NCBI GenBank assembly: GCA_964436045.1
Contig: CAYTBN010000023.1
Span: forward strand, 1-64,000
Reading direction: 5' to 3'
DNA length: 64,000 nucleotides
DNA from: CAYTBN01 sp964436045
Lineage (GTDB): Bacteria; Myxococcota_A; UBA796; UBA9615; CAYRNR01
In this document: piece by piece, positions 33,201-40,681 of the stretch
Position numbering within the stretch: position 1 is the first letter of the stretch
How the letters are laid out: each line of letters starts with the position of its first letter
The notes under the pieces: generated by a model
The model's input: the letters and a program-made list of their open reading frames with translations, nothing else
Databases searched by the model: none
What the model was told of the DNA's origin: nothing
Made by a program: the position numbers and the translations under genes

Positions 33201-35309
33201 GCCGTCGCCGTCGTTGTCCAGCCCGTCGTGGCAGGCCACCGCAGCCAGGATGTCGGTCTCGTCCTCGTCCCAGGCGTCCACGCAGCCCGGGTCGTCCGAG
33301 TCGATCCAGGTGTCGCCGTCGTCGTCGACGCCGTTGCCGCAGGCGGGCAGCCCCTCGTTGTCGTCGAGGGCGTCGGTGCAGTTGGTCACGTCGTCGGCGT
33401 CGATCAGGCCGTTGCCGTCGTTGTCCGCGCCATCGGAGCACTCGCGGGCGAGTTGCAGCAGGTCGTCTTCGCTGGAGTCGTCGGCGTTCACGCAGCCGGG
33501 GTCATCGGCGTCGACCCAGGCGTCACCGTCGTTGTCCACCCCGTCTTCGCACTCCCACTCCTCCTGGTCGTCGAAGCACATGGGACAGCCGGGAACGCCG
33601 GCGTAGTAGGGGGGCGCCCGCAGCACGTTGCAGCCTGGGTCTTCGTCGTCGGTCCAGCCGTCGCCGTCGTCGTCCACGGCGTTGCTGCAGGCCGACGCCT
33701 CCTGGTCGTCCCCCGGATCGGTGCAGTGCAGGTCCGCGCCGTCGACGCCGCCGTCCGCGTCGTCGTCGATCCCGTTGTTGCAGGCGGTGACCGTCAGCCC
33801 GTACTCGTCGCCGCCGGCCAGGCATTCGTCGTCGTTGGCATCGATCAGCAGGTCGCCGTCGTTGTCGATGCCGTCGTTGCAGTTGGTCTCGTCCTCGTCG
33901 AACACGTCGTCGCAACCCGGATCCGAGGGGTAGTCGATCCAGCCGTCGCCGTCGTCGTCCGTGCCGTTGGCGCAGGCCGTCGACCCCTCGTTGATGTCGT
34001 AGCCATCCAGGCAGTCGGCGTCGTAGGCATCCAGGAAGCCGTCGTTGTCGTTGTCGGCGTCGTCGTTGCACTCGTAGCTGGCGTTGAAGCCGCCCTCGTC
34101 ATCGCCCGCCGGAACGTCGGCGCAGCCGGGATCATCCAGGTCGACCCAGCCGTCGTTGTCGTTGTCGACGTCGTCGTTACACTCGACGGTCGCCGCGCCC
34201 TCGTCGTCGCCGTAGCCGTCCAGGCAGCTGGGATCGTCGGCGTCGGTCAGGCCGTCGCCGTCGTTGTCGTCGCCGTCGTTGCAGGCGTAGGTCGGGTCGT
34301 TTCCGCCCTCGTCGTCGATGTCGGGATCGTTGTCGCAGCCCGGATCGTCCAGGTCGATCCAGCCGTCGCCGTCGTCGTCCTGGTTGTTGCCGCAGGCGTA
34401 CACCGGCGATGCCTCGTCGTCGTCGTAGCCGTTCTCGCAGTCCGGATCGTCGGCGTCCGCGAGGCCGTCGTCGTCGTCGTCGAGCTCGTTGTTGCAGGCG
34501 TAGGCGTCGTCGTAGCCCCCCTCGACGCTGCCCGACGGGTCGTTGTTGCAGCCCGGGTCGTCCAGGTCGATCCAGCCGTCGCCGTCGTTGTCGTCGCCGT
34601 CGTTGCAGGCCGACCCCCCGGGGCCCTCGTCGTCACCGCCGTGGTCGCAGTCCGGGTCCTCCTCGTCGATCAGGCCGTCCCCGTCGTTGTCTACCTCGTC
34701 GTTGCACTCGGCGGTGCCGTCGTCGGTCTCGTCGTCGTCCAGGGAGCCCTCGCAGCCCGGATCGTCGTCGTCGATCCAGCCGTCGCCGTCGTTGTCCTCC
34801 TCGTCGTCGCACTCGGGCTGGGGTCCGTCGAGCAGGTCGAAGTCCTCGATCACCACCGTCAGGCTCTCGCCCTCGGCCAGGGTCCGGGTCGAGGTGTCGG
34901 GTGACGCAGCCATGAGGTCGGCGCTCAGGAAGCCATCGGCCTGCAGGGTGAAGCCCAGCGGCGTGTTGGCCTCCTCGATCTCCAGACCGATGGAGGGGAA
35001 CCGCGAGAAGTTGTTCCCGTCCTGCTCGATGGTCAGGAGCAGCTCCAGCTCCCCGTCCGAGTCCAGGTCCTCGAGCACCAGGCCCGAGGAGACCTCACCG
35101 GCTTCGTAGGGCGATCCGCCCTCGTCCACCAGTTCCCGGTCGTGGTCGATCGTCACGACGATGGAATCGATGGCCGCGACGACGGCGTCCTCGTCCGCGG
35201 ACTCCAGCTCGATCGTCAGGAAGGTCAGCGGGGCCTCGGGGCATCCCACGAGCCCCGCGACCACGGTCGACAGCAGGAAAAATCGGCAACTACCAAGAGC
35301 GCGTCTCAT
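30297..35309 (-). CDS. Giant lipoprotein with 44 Cys/Asp calcium-loop-like repeats
   Basis: A protein of 1670 residues. The N-terminal signal ends in VVAGLVGC, a lipobox with Cys23. Residues 24-165 form a conventional domain (FLTIELESADEDAVVAAIDS), probably of beta structure. From Cys167 to the end I count 44 repeats of about 34 residues of the type C-N-D-G-x-D-N-D-G-D-G-W-x-D-x-D-D-P-x-C. Each carries two Cys flanking a DxDxDGxxD loop like thrombospondin type 3 calcium sites. Repeats mostly alternate between a GW/PGC type and a GL or GD/PDC type. It sits 9 bases after a PEGA-domain gene, so the two are co-transcribed. Function unknown; a rigid, metal-stabilised surface rod is the likely form. 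Confidence 0.88.
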   Translation of the reverse strand: MRRALGSCRFFLLSTVVAGLVGCPEAPLTFLTIELESADEDAVVAAIDSIVVTIDHDRELVDEGGSPYEAGEVSSGLVLEDLDSDGELELLLTIEQDGNNFSRFPSIGLEIEEANTPLGFTLQADGFLSADLMAASPDTSTRTLAEGESLTVVIEDFDLLDGPQPECDDEEDNDGDGWIDDDDPGCEGSLDDDETDDGTAECNDEVDNDGDGLIDEEDPDCDHGGDDEGPGGSACNDGDDNDGDGWIDLDDPGCNNDPSGSVEGGYDDAYACNNELDDDDDGLADADDPDCENGYDDDEASPVYACGNNQDDDGDGWIDLDDPGCDNDPDIDDEGGNDPTYACNDGDDNDGDGLTDADDPSCLDGYGDDEGAATVECNDDVDNDNDGWVDLDDPGCADVPAGDDEGGFNASYECNDDADNDNDGFLDAYDADCLDGYDINEGSTACANGTDDDGDGWIDYPSDPGCDDVFDEDETNCNDGIDNDGDLLIDANDDECLAGGDEYGLTVTACNNGIDDDADGGVDGADLHCTDPGDDQEASACSNAVDDDGDGWTDDEDPGCNVLRAPPYYAGVPGCPMCFDDQEEWECEDGVDNDGDAWVDADDPGCVNADDSSEDDLLQLARECSDGADNDGNGLIDADDVTNCTDALDDNEGLPACGNGVDDDGDTWIDSDDPGCVDAWDEDETDILAAVACHDGLDNDGDGLVDGADPDCDDANDGDEQPLCDNGVDDDLDGWTDADEDPGCTGPTDDDEADGGTTACNDGQDNDGDGDIDEADADCADGFDDNEGTPECANGVDDDGDTWVDTDDPDCQVGADDPGFETEDGSLDDPSLECNDTIDNDGNSDIDRFDPDCDDAFDPFEMTWICNNGLDEDNDGWFDYLEDPGCGGVPNGPAEGGPDPSYECNDLSDNDGDGFIDSDDPDCDDGWDDNEFTAACSNGADDDVDGWMDYLEDPGCYGDPLAEDEGQPVGTACNDEADNDADGLVDADDPDCDDGWDTSESTDTCADGVDNDGDGYVDLDDPDCLSGDHEAGYGAAACNDGDDNDGDGATDGDDPGCANAADDDETDGGVAPCGNGADEDLDGWVDLADPDCWTAPFEESGLGGTACNDGLDNDLDGDADADDGDCDDALDDDEATPSCADGLDNDSDGWTDADDPDCISGLHEDGFGLSECNDGADNDGDGLVDADDPECASALGDDEDTGVVSDCGDGADNDGDGWTDLDDPECVAYPFAEDGVDYGSECNDGADNDGDGDTDADDPHCDDAYDDAETAACDDNDDNDGDGWIDEWDPGCGGGNTLDDEGGFGDSQCNDGVDNDGDGFVDGNDPNCFPGSDDDESSACSDGADNDGDGWTDLDDPGCLAQIDNDETDPGSAECNNNQDDDGDGLIDGDDPHCLDGKDSETADCNDGVDNDGDGYVDVADGGCANLGDADESDGAIVDCSNGVDDDGDGDTDADDLDCVDGFDPDESNCDDLVDNDADGWTDNDDPECATGGSEAGFGTAECNDGLNNDGDGLADVDDPDCVTALTEYEDWGVSPCADGLDNDGDGWIDEQDIDCFAVGAVGEVGFGASECNDGADNDGDGWTDIDDPECDLWGLWSIVDDEASGADPCTDGLDNDSDGWFDGDDPDCNANGYEAGYGVAECNNGIDDDMDGHLDADDGSCYYAGGPEY
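30300..34811 (-). repeat. Region encoding 44 Cys/Asp repeats
   Basis: About 4.5 kb coding for the 44 units, averaging roughly 102 bases each, with strong GAC/GAT and GGC codon repetition. Adjacent odd and even units form a higher-order repeat of about 68 residues. The alternation slips near units 11-13 and 41-43. Units differ enough at DNA level to be old duplications, but the low-complexity sequence is prone to assembly collapse. Confidence 0.85.
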
Positions 35310-35318
35310 CGTTGGTTC

Positions 35319-36467
35319 CTATGGAAGCTGGAAAGCGACGTCGGTGATGGGCGGATCGGGCTCCACCGGGTTCTGGCCTGCGGCCGCGGCGATGGCGAAC
35401 ACGGTGCCGGCGGTGACCCCGCTGACGATGGCGATCACGATGGGAACCTTCTTCTTGTCGGGGCCGGGCTTGCTGACGCCGCCGTTGCCGCGGGTGGTGT
35501 CGAGGAAGGCCAGCTGGGGACGCACGGTGGTCGTCCGGCCCTCCTGGACCAGGACGTCCTCGGTGTACTCCATGTAGTTGGCCGCCTTGATGGTCAGGCT
35601 GTGAATGCCTGGCGACAGGGCGTCCAGCTTCTGCTCGCCGAATCCCAGCGGGTATCGATCGACGATCACCTGGGCGGTGTCCGGGTCCGGGACCACCTTG
35701 AGGGTCCCGATGCCCTCGGTGAAGGGGTGCTCGACGCGCGTGGTCTCGCCGCGGACCACGTTCACCGACACGAAGGCGTCGGCGTATCCGTTGGCGGTCA
35801 GCCGCAGGGTCTGGAGGCCGGCGGCCATGTCCCCCTTGCGCAGGGGCGTGACCCCCAGCACCTCGCCGTTCAGGCCGTAGACGTGGGCGCCGATGGGCAC
35901 GCTCTCGACCAGCAGCACCGCCGCGTTCGCCGACAGGACGATGGTCAGCGTCAGCTGCTGCTTGGACTGGATCGTGAACTCCTGCTCCCAGGTCTCGTGG
36001 GCGTCCTTGCGCACGGTCAGCGTGTGTGTGCCGGGTAGCACCACATCCAGCTTCCTCAGCTCCGGGGTGACCCCCACCTCATCGCCATCCAACACCACGG
36101 TGGCGCCCTCCTGGGCGATGTCGAGTTCGACCGTGCCGGCGGTGAATTCGATGTCCGCGCGGACCACCACCTTCTTGCCGGACGGGACCTCCAGCGGCTG
36201 GCCGAAGGTGGAGTACCCGTGCTTGGTCACCTCGAGCTGGTAGGTACCCGCGTCCCGGGCGAGCATCAGCGGTGTCGCGCCGACCTCGATGCCGTCGATC
36301 AGCACCACGGCGCCATCGACGTTGCAGGTCACCTTGAGGATGCCCTGGGCTCCCTGGGCCAGCAGGGGTCCAGCCGTCGGCTGGGCGCCTGCGGCTGCCG
36401 CCATCGTCAAGGCGGCGGCCAGCAGAGGGAGTACGGCCAGGCGCACAGAAAGCACGGTCTGCCTCAT
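35319..36467 (-). CDS. Exported PEGA-domain protein
   Basis: A protein of 382 residues with a signal peptide (LAVLPLLAAALTMAAAAGA) and at least four PEGA-type beta repeats, seen as GAVVLIDGIEVGATPLML, GATVVLDGDEVGVTPELR, GAHVYGLNGEVLGVTPLRKG and AQVIVDRYPLGFGEQKLDAL. A hydrophobic helix lies near the C-terminus (VPIVIAIVSGVTAGTVFAIA). PEGA domains are surface or periplasmic modules whose partners are mostly unknown. It heads the operon with the giant lipoprotein. ATG at 36467 with GGAGAG upstream gives a normal signal peptide. Confidence 0.82.
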   Translation of the reverse strand: MRQTVLSVRLAVLPLLAAALTMAAAAGAQPTAGPLLAQGAQGILKVTCNVDGAVVLIDGIEVGATPLMLARDAGTYQLEVTKHGYSTFGQPLEVPSGKKVVVRADIEFTAGTVELDIAQEGATVVLDGDEVGVTPELRKLDVVLPGTHTLTVRKDAHETWEQEFTIQSKQQLTLTIVLSANAAVLLVESVPIGAHVYGLNGEVLGVTPLRKGDMAAGLQTLRLTANGYADAFVSVNVVRGETTRVEHPFTEGIGTLKVVPDPDTAQVIVDRYPLGFGEQKLDALSPGIHSLTIKAANYMEYTEDVLVQEGRTTTVRPQLAFLDTTRGNGGVSKPGPDKKKVPIVIAIVSGVTAGTVFAIAAAAGQNPVEPDPPITDVAFQLP

Positions 36468-36724
36468 GGGATCGGTCTCTCCAGAGATGCCGCGGCGCAC
36501 CGTTGCGCCCTTTCGTCGAGGAATCCGGGTCGTCGAATCGAGGCCCCGGAAACGTCCAAACCCCTTAAACTACTAAGAAAACGGACGATCAGGATAACAC
36601 CACACCCAGGGGCGCGCAAGGGAGGGCGCCCGCGTAAAGGCATCGTTGCAGCGGCGCTGTCGAGGTGATATCGGTGGTCACCGGGCTCTCCGCGGCGGAT
36701 GCGGGGGGGTCGAGGAGGCAACCG

Positions 36725-37312
36725 ATGAGACTCGCATTCATCCGGTGCGTTGCCGCGCTGATCGTCGCCCTGGGCACCTGCGGGGTGGGGTGTGAGGGGG
36801 AGGATGACGTGGCCTGCGTCGGGGAGGACCATCGTCCCGAGGCCCCGGCGAATGGCAATGCCTGCCACGAAGCCCTGACCCTCAAGGTGCGGGCGGACGA
36901 GTGCACCTCCGGACTGTTCGACCAGCAGGCCAACCAGGGGATCAACGGCCGCAACGCCACCCTGGCGGCCTATTACGTGCTGGCCGACTACGCCACCGCC
37001 GACGAGCTCGCCCAGTGCGAACTCGACGCGGACCTGTACCGTGATCGGATCGCCGATCCGGACTGCGCCGAGCCGTCGACCCACTGCGGACCGGCCCCGG
37101 ACACCGACAACGCCTGCCACGACTACTACGCGGCGATGGCCGACTACCGGCTCCGCTGCGATCCCGAGACCTTCACCGCCGACGGCATGGGTGGCCATCC
37201 GGCGTTCCTGGAATCGTGGATGGCGCGCGCGGACTTCGCCTCGGCCGAGGAGCAGGAGAACCCCTGCACCTCCGGCATCGATTTCTGGCAGGGGGACTGC
37301 CTGGACCAGTAG
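36725..37312 (+). CDS. Cys-rich lipoprotein of unknown function
   Basis: A protein of 195 residues with a lipoprotein-type signal (LIVALGTCGVGC) and about a dozen further Cys in pairs (NACHEAL, DECTSGLF, PDCAEPSTHCGP, NACHDYY, NPCTSGID, GDCLDQ), suggesting disulphides. The segments ECTSGLF and PCTSGIDF look like an internal duplication. GAGGAGG precedes the ATG. I do not recognise the family. Confidence 0.7.
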   Translation: MRLAFIRCVAALIVALGTCGVGCEGEDDVACVGEDHRPEAPANGNACHEALTLKVRADECTSGLFDQQANQGINGRNATLAAYYVLADYATADELAQCELDADLYRDRIADPDCAEPSTHCGPAPDTDNACHDYYAAMADYRLRCDPETFTADGMGGHPAFLESWMARADFASAEEQENPCTSGIDFWQGDCLDQ

Positions 37313-37317
37313 GCGGT

Positions 37318-38091
37318 TCAGCGACCGGTCACGATCGTGATCTGGTGATCCGGGCCGACGATCCCGGCGGGATCGGTCGCGACCAGGATCGCCGCGGTGA
37401 CGCCGCCAGCGAGCAGGGGGATCAGCGGCCAGGCCTTGCGGCGCTTCAGCGCCAGCGGACCGGGTGGGACCGCGGTGAAATCCAGATCCAGCACGGCCCG
37501 CTCACCCGCCTGGGCCTGGACCAGGGCCAGGGCGGTGGCGCCGTCCCTGTGGACCACTTCGAAGGCGTGGCGCCCGGCGGGTAGCGGCGCGTCCAGGTGC
37601 AGGGGCGTGCGGCCGAGAAGCTCCCCGGACAGGTAGACCCGGGCGCCCCGGCGGCGGGTGAGCACGTCGAGCCCCGCGCTGTCCCCGGCGGCCACCGCGG
37701 CGGCCAGCTCCCGGCCAAGCTCCTGGGCGTCGGCCCCTTCAGCGACCCCGCGGGCGTGGATGGCTCCGTCGGCGCTCAGACGCGCGGCCACGGCCACGAG
37801 CCGATCCGGCGTCCCGCTCAGCTGCAGCCAGTACAGATCGCCGCCGAGCGCCGGATCGAGACAGGCCTCGGGCACCGGGCAGGGACCTCCGTCCCGGCGG
37901 CCGACCGGGGCGCCCGAGAGCTCCGCGACCGCGGCGGAAAAGCCTGTCATCAGCGCTGCGACCTGCTCGTCGGAGAACTCGCCCTGGATGTTGGCGGGCA
38001 GCAGCGTGCCGTCGGCACCGGCCATCGCCGGGCACAGCAGGGCCAGCCAGCCGGCGAGGGCGATGCGGCAGATCGGGGTCAGTCCACTCAC
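37318..38091 (-). CDS. Exported protein with one PEGA-like repeat and C-terminal helix
   Basis: A protein of 257 residues with an N-terminal signal, an Ala-rich helical middle, one PEGA-like segment (RGARVYLSGELLGRTPLHLD) and a membrane helix near the end (AWPLIPLLAGGVTAAILVA). The GTG start overlaps the selB stop (GTGA), an odd pairing with a translation factor. Function unknown. Confidence 0.7.
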   Translation of the reverse strand: MSGLTPICRIALAGWLALLCPAMAGADGTLLPANIQGEFSDEQVAALMTGFSAAVAELSGAPVGRRDGGPCPVPEACLDPALGGDLYWLQLSGTPDRLVAVAARLSADGAIHARGVAEGADAQELGRELAAAVAAGDSAGLDVLTRRRGARVYLSGELLGRTPLHLDAPLPAGRHAFEVVHRDGATALALVQAQAGERAVLDLDFTAVPPGPLALKRRKAWPLIPLLAGGVTAAILVATDPAGIVGPDHQITIVTGR

Positions 38092-40016
38092 GATTCGCGC
38101 AGCCGCCTGACGTTCCCGACGCGGACGGTCACCCGGCGGGCGTCGAGCATCTCCAGGAAGGGGATGGCGTGCTTGCGCGAGAGGCCCGTCAGCTCCTTGA
38201 ACAGGGGGGGGTCCATTTCGCCGCCGTTCGCCAGCCGGTCCCGGACTCGCCCGACCAGGTCCTCCCAGGTGTCCCGGTGCACGAGCATCGCGCCGGTCAC
38301 CCGCAACAGCAGCTCGCTGTCCCGCAGGTAGCCCAGCAGGTCGTCGAAGTCGTCCGGCACACCCAGGGCCCCCCGGACGTCCTCGACCCGCGGTGGCGCC
38401 AGCGCCGAGCGGCGGTAGATCCGCTCGATCTCCTCGAGGGGACCGCGCTGCGCTGCGCTCGGCTCCGGCGCAAATCCCCGGCGGCGGAGCCGACCACCGA
38501 ACTCCTCCAGGTCAGCGACCTCGACGGTGTGGGCCAGCACCGCATCGAACAGGGGCCGCGGCACGTGGCTGCCCAGGGAGGTGCGGAGCTGGTTGCGGGG
38601 CACGCCCGTGCGAAGCGGGAACTCCCGATGGTAGCGGTCGACGGTGTCGGCGATGGCTGGCCCGCAGTGCTGGAGCACGTCGGCGTGGGCGGCGGAGCCG
38701 TCGTCCAGCAGTAGCGCCTGACCCCCGTCGGCCAGTGGGCCCAGGGCGGCGCGGATATCGGCGACCGGGACGCCCATACGCCGCGCCAGATCGGCCGCTG
38801 GCATGGGGGCCGGGGCCGCGTCATCCAGCAACGCCAACAGCCTGCCGGCGAGGGTGCCGTCGGGTGCGGCCAGCGATCGATCGAGGCGGGCGTGGGCGGC
38901 TCGGCGCTTGCGTCGCAGGCGCCTCGGTTGTGGATCGATCACCCGGCCGCCACCGATGGTCACGATGGGGGAGATCCGGCGCAGGATCACCTGGTCGCCG
39001 CGGGCGACCGCCACGGGCCGGTCGAGGCGGATCTGGGCGCTTCCCCGCCAGCCGGGTTCGATCCCGTCGTCGGATCCGGAGTCGTCCACGGGGTCGAAGA
39101 TACCGATCGCCTCGGCGGTCCCGGTCAGGAAGCGGACCTGGCTGCCGGGGGCCAGGGCGGCCGGGGCGCTGTCGAGGTACCGCATCGACAGGTCGACCAT
39201 CGAGGTCTCGCAGACCATCCCCGGGGTCACGACCTGGCTGCCGCGGGGGACCTCGTCGGTGGCGACGCCCTGCAGGTTGATGGCGGTGCGCCGGGACGGC
39301 GCCGTCTGTTCGCTGGCCTCGCCGTGGACCTCGATGCCGCGGACCCGGGTCCGGCGGGCGCCGGGCAACAGCTCGACCTCGTCTCCCCGGCGGACGATCC
39401 CGGAGATGCAGGTCCCGGTGACGATGGTGCCGAAGCCCTTGAGGGTGAACACCCGGTCCACGGGCAGGCGGAAGGCCTGGCCAACCTCGCGCCGGGGCTG
39501 GGACTCCACGGCGCGGTCGAGGGCCGCCCGCAGGTCGTCCAGACCCAGGCCGGACACGGACGAACAGGCGATCACGGGCGAACCGGCGAGGGTGGTGCCC
39601 TCGAGCCCGTCGGCGATCTCCTCGCACGCCAGCTCCTGCAGCTCCTCGTCGACCAGATCGGCCTTGGTGACGGCGACCACCCCGCTGCTCACGCCCAGCA
39701 GATCCAGGATCGCCAGGTGCTCCCGGGTCTGGGGCATCATGCCCTCGTCCGCCGCCACGACCACCAGCGCCAGATCGATCCCGGTGGCCCCGGCGATCAT
39801 CGTGCGCACCAACCGCTCGTGGCCGGGCACGTCCACCACGCCGCCCTGGCGCCCCGACGCCAGCACGATGGGCGCGAACCCCAGCACGATGGTGATCCCG
39901 CGCTGTTTCTCTTCGACCAGCCGGTCGCAGTCGACTCCGGTGAGGGCGCGGATCAGCGTGGTCTTGCCGTGATCGATGTGCCCGGCGGTGCCGAGAACGA
40001 ACTCGTGGGTGGACAT
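38088..40016 (-). CDS. selB: Selenocysteine-specific elongation factor SelB
   Basis: A GTPase of 642 residues that delivers selenocysteyl-tRNA to UGA codons. The G domain has GTAGHIDHGKTTL (G1), RGITI (G2), VDVPGHE (G3) and VTKAD (G4). EF-Tu-like beta-barrel domains with FTLKGFGTIVTGTC follow, then C-terminal winged-helix domains (LTGLSRKHAIPFLEMLDARRVTVRVG) that bind the mRNA hairpin. The last feature separates it from EF-Tu and CysN. selA, selD and tRNA-Sec are not in the window. Confidence 0.94.
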   Translation of the reverse strand: MSTHEFVLGTAGHIDHGKTTLIRALTGVDCDRLVEEKQRGITIVLGFAPIVLASGRQGGVVDVPGHERLVRTMIAGATGIDLALVVVAADEGMMPQTREHLAILDLLGVSSGVVAVTKADLVDEELQELACEEIADGLEGTTLAGSPVIACSSVSGLGLDDLRAALDRAVESQPRREVGQAFRLPVDRVFTLKGFGTIVTGTCISGIVRRGDEVELLPGARRTRVRGIEVHGEASEQTAPSRRTAINLQGVATDEVPRGSQVVTPGMVCETSMVDLSMRYLDSAPAALAPGSQVRFLTGTAEAIGIFDPVDDSGSDDGIEPGWRGSAQIRLDRPVAVARGDQVILRRISPIVTIGGGRVIDPQPRRLRRKRRAAHARLDRSLAAPDGTLAGRLLALLDDAAPAPMPAADLARRMGVPVADIRAALGPLADGGQALLLDDGSAAHADVLQHCGPAIADTVDRYHREFPLRTGVPRNQLRTSLGSHVPRPLFDAVLAHTVEVADLEEFGGRLRRRGFAPEPSAAQRGPLEEIERIYRRSALAPPRVEDVRGALGVPDDFDDLLGYLRDSELLLRVTGAMLVHRDTWEDLVGRVRDRLANGGEMDPPLFKELTGLSRKHAIPFLEMLDARRVTVRVGNVRRLRES

Positions 40017-40042
40017 GTTTTTGCTCCGGCGTCCGCGCGACG

Positions 40043-40048
40043 ATTATA
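40043..40048 (-). promoter_or_regulatory. TATAAT box upstream of selB
   Basis: A perfect TATAAT on the minus strand 27 bases upstream of the selB ATG. No convincing -35 box sits at 16-18 bases, so this is only a candidate. Confidence 0.3.
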
Positions 40049-40120
40049 GTGAGTGTGCCGCGTGAACATGGCCAAACCCCGGGAATCCTGGTCCTTTCGC
40101 GCTGGCAAGGGAGGCGTCGG

Positions 40121-40561
40121 ATGGGTCGCAATATCGTCGGGTTCCTGGCCGTCATCGTCGTGACTCTCTCGGGTTGTCCCGGGGATCCAAATGCGCAGGG
40201 CGGGCCCTACTACGAGTTCACACCGGGAACCGAGATCGATCTGGGCGACGTGGACCGGGACACCGAGGCCGAGGCCACGTTCACCATCGCCAACGTGGGG
40301 CTTCGTTCGTGGGAGATGGAGATCAACGAAGGATCCCTCCCCAGCAACGTCGAGTTCCTCTGCGCCGACGGCGACAACGAGTCGTGCCTGACCGTCGACC
40401 CGTACGGCGAGCACGACTGGGCGGTGGTGGTGCACACCTTCTGCGATGACCACCGGGTGGCCAACATCCGGCTCCACTTCTCCGATCCCGAGAGCACGGG
40501 CGACGCGGCCAACCTCGGCGATGTCACGCTGACGGTGACCTGGGAGACCACCGGCTGCTGA
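40121..40561 (+). CDS. Small lipoprotein with a DUF1573/choice-of-anchor-like domain
   Basis: A protein of 146 residues. The signal ends in VVTLSGC, a lipobox. The rest resembles an immunoglobulin-like sheet domain: IDLGDVDRDTEAEATFTIANVG is close to the opening of DUF1573 and HYDIN-type repeats, followed by VHTFCDDHRVANIRLHFSD. Four Cys lie in the mature part. GGGAGG precedes the ATG. Role unknown. Confidence 0.72.
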   Translation: MGRNIVGFLAVIVVTLSGCPGDPNAQGGPYYEFTPGTEIDLGDVDRDTEAEATFTIANVGLRSWEMEINEGSLPSNVEFLCADGDNESCLTVDPYGEHDWAVVVHTFCDDHRVANIRLHFSDPESTGDAANLGDVTLTVTWETTGC

Positions 40562-40681
40562 TCGAGTGTCTGGAAGCCCCCGTGTGGCGGGCGCGTTTCC
40601 TATTCCCGCCGTCGAGACCGGTGTTAGCGTGGTCAACGAGAAGCCACGGCCGTGCGGCCGTGCGTGTGCGTAGGCGATCCC

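Noticed and set aside
30300..34811. Regularly spaced DNA repeats as a possible CRISPR array.
   Set aside because: Units are about 100 bases, diverged, coding, and in frame with conserved Cys and Asp. There are no constant repeats with unique spacers and no cas genes.
29730..34904. A 1724-residue open frame on the plus strand, rich in Val and Ala.
   Set aside because: It is the antisense of the 44-repeat gene and part of aspS. It stays open because Asp and Gly codons read as Val and Ala on the other strand. No start signal, motif or family fits.
36600..36660. A terminator in the divergent region between the PEGA gene and the Cys-rich lipoprotein gene.
   Set aside because: The GC-rich self-complementarity there is weak and has no T run; both flanking genes start here, so no terminator is expected.
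40017..40120. A tRNA-Sec gene next to selB.
   Set aside because: No cloverleaf with an extended acceptor or variable arm is visible in this short gap.
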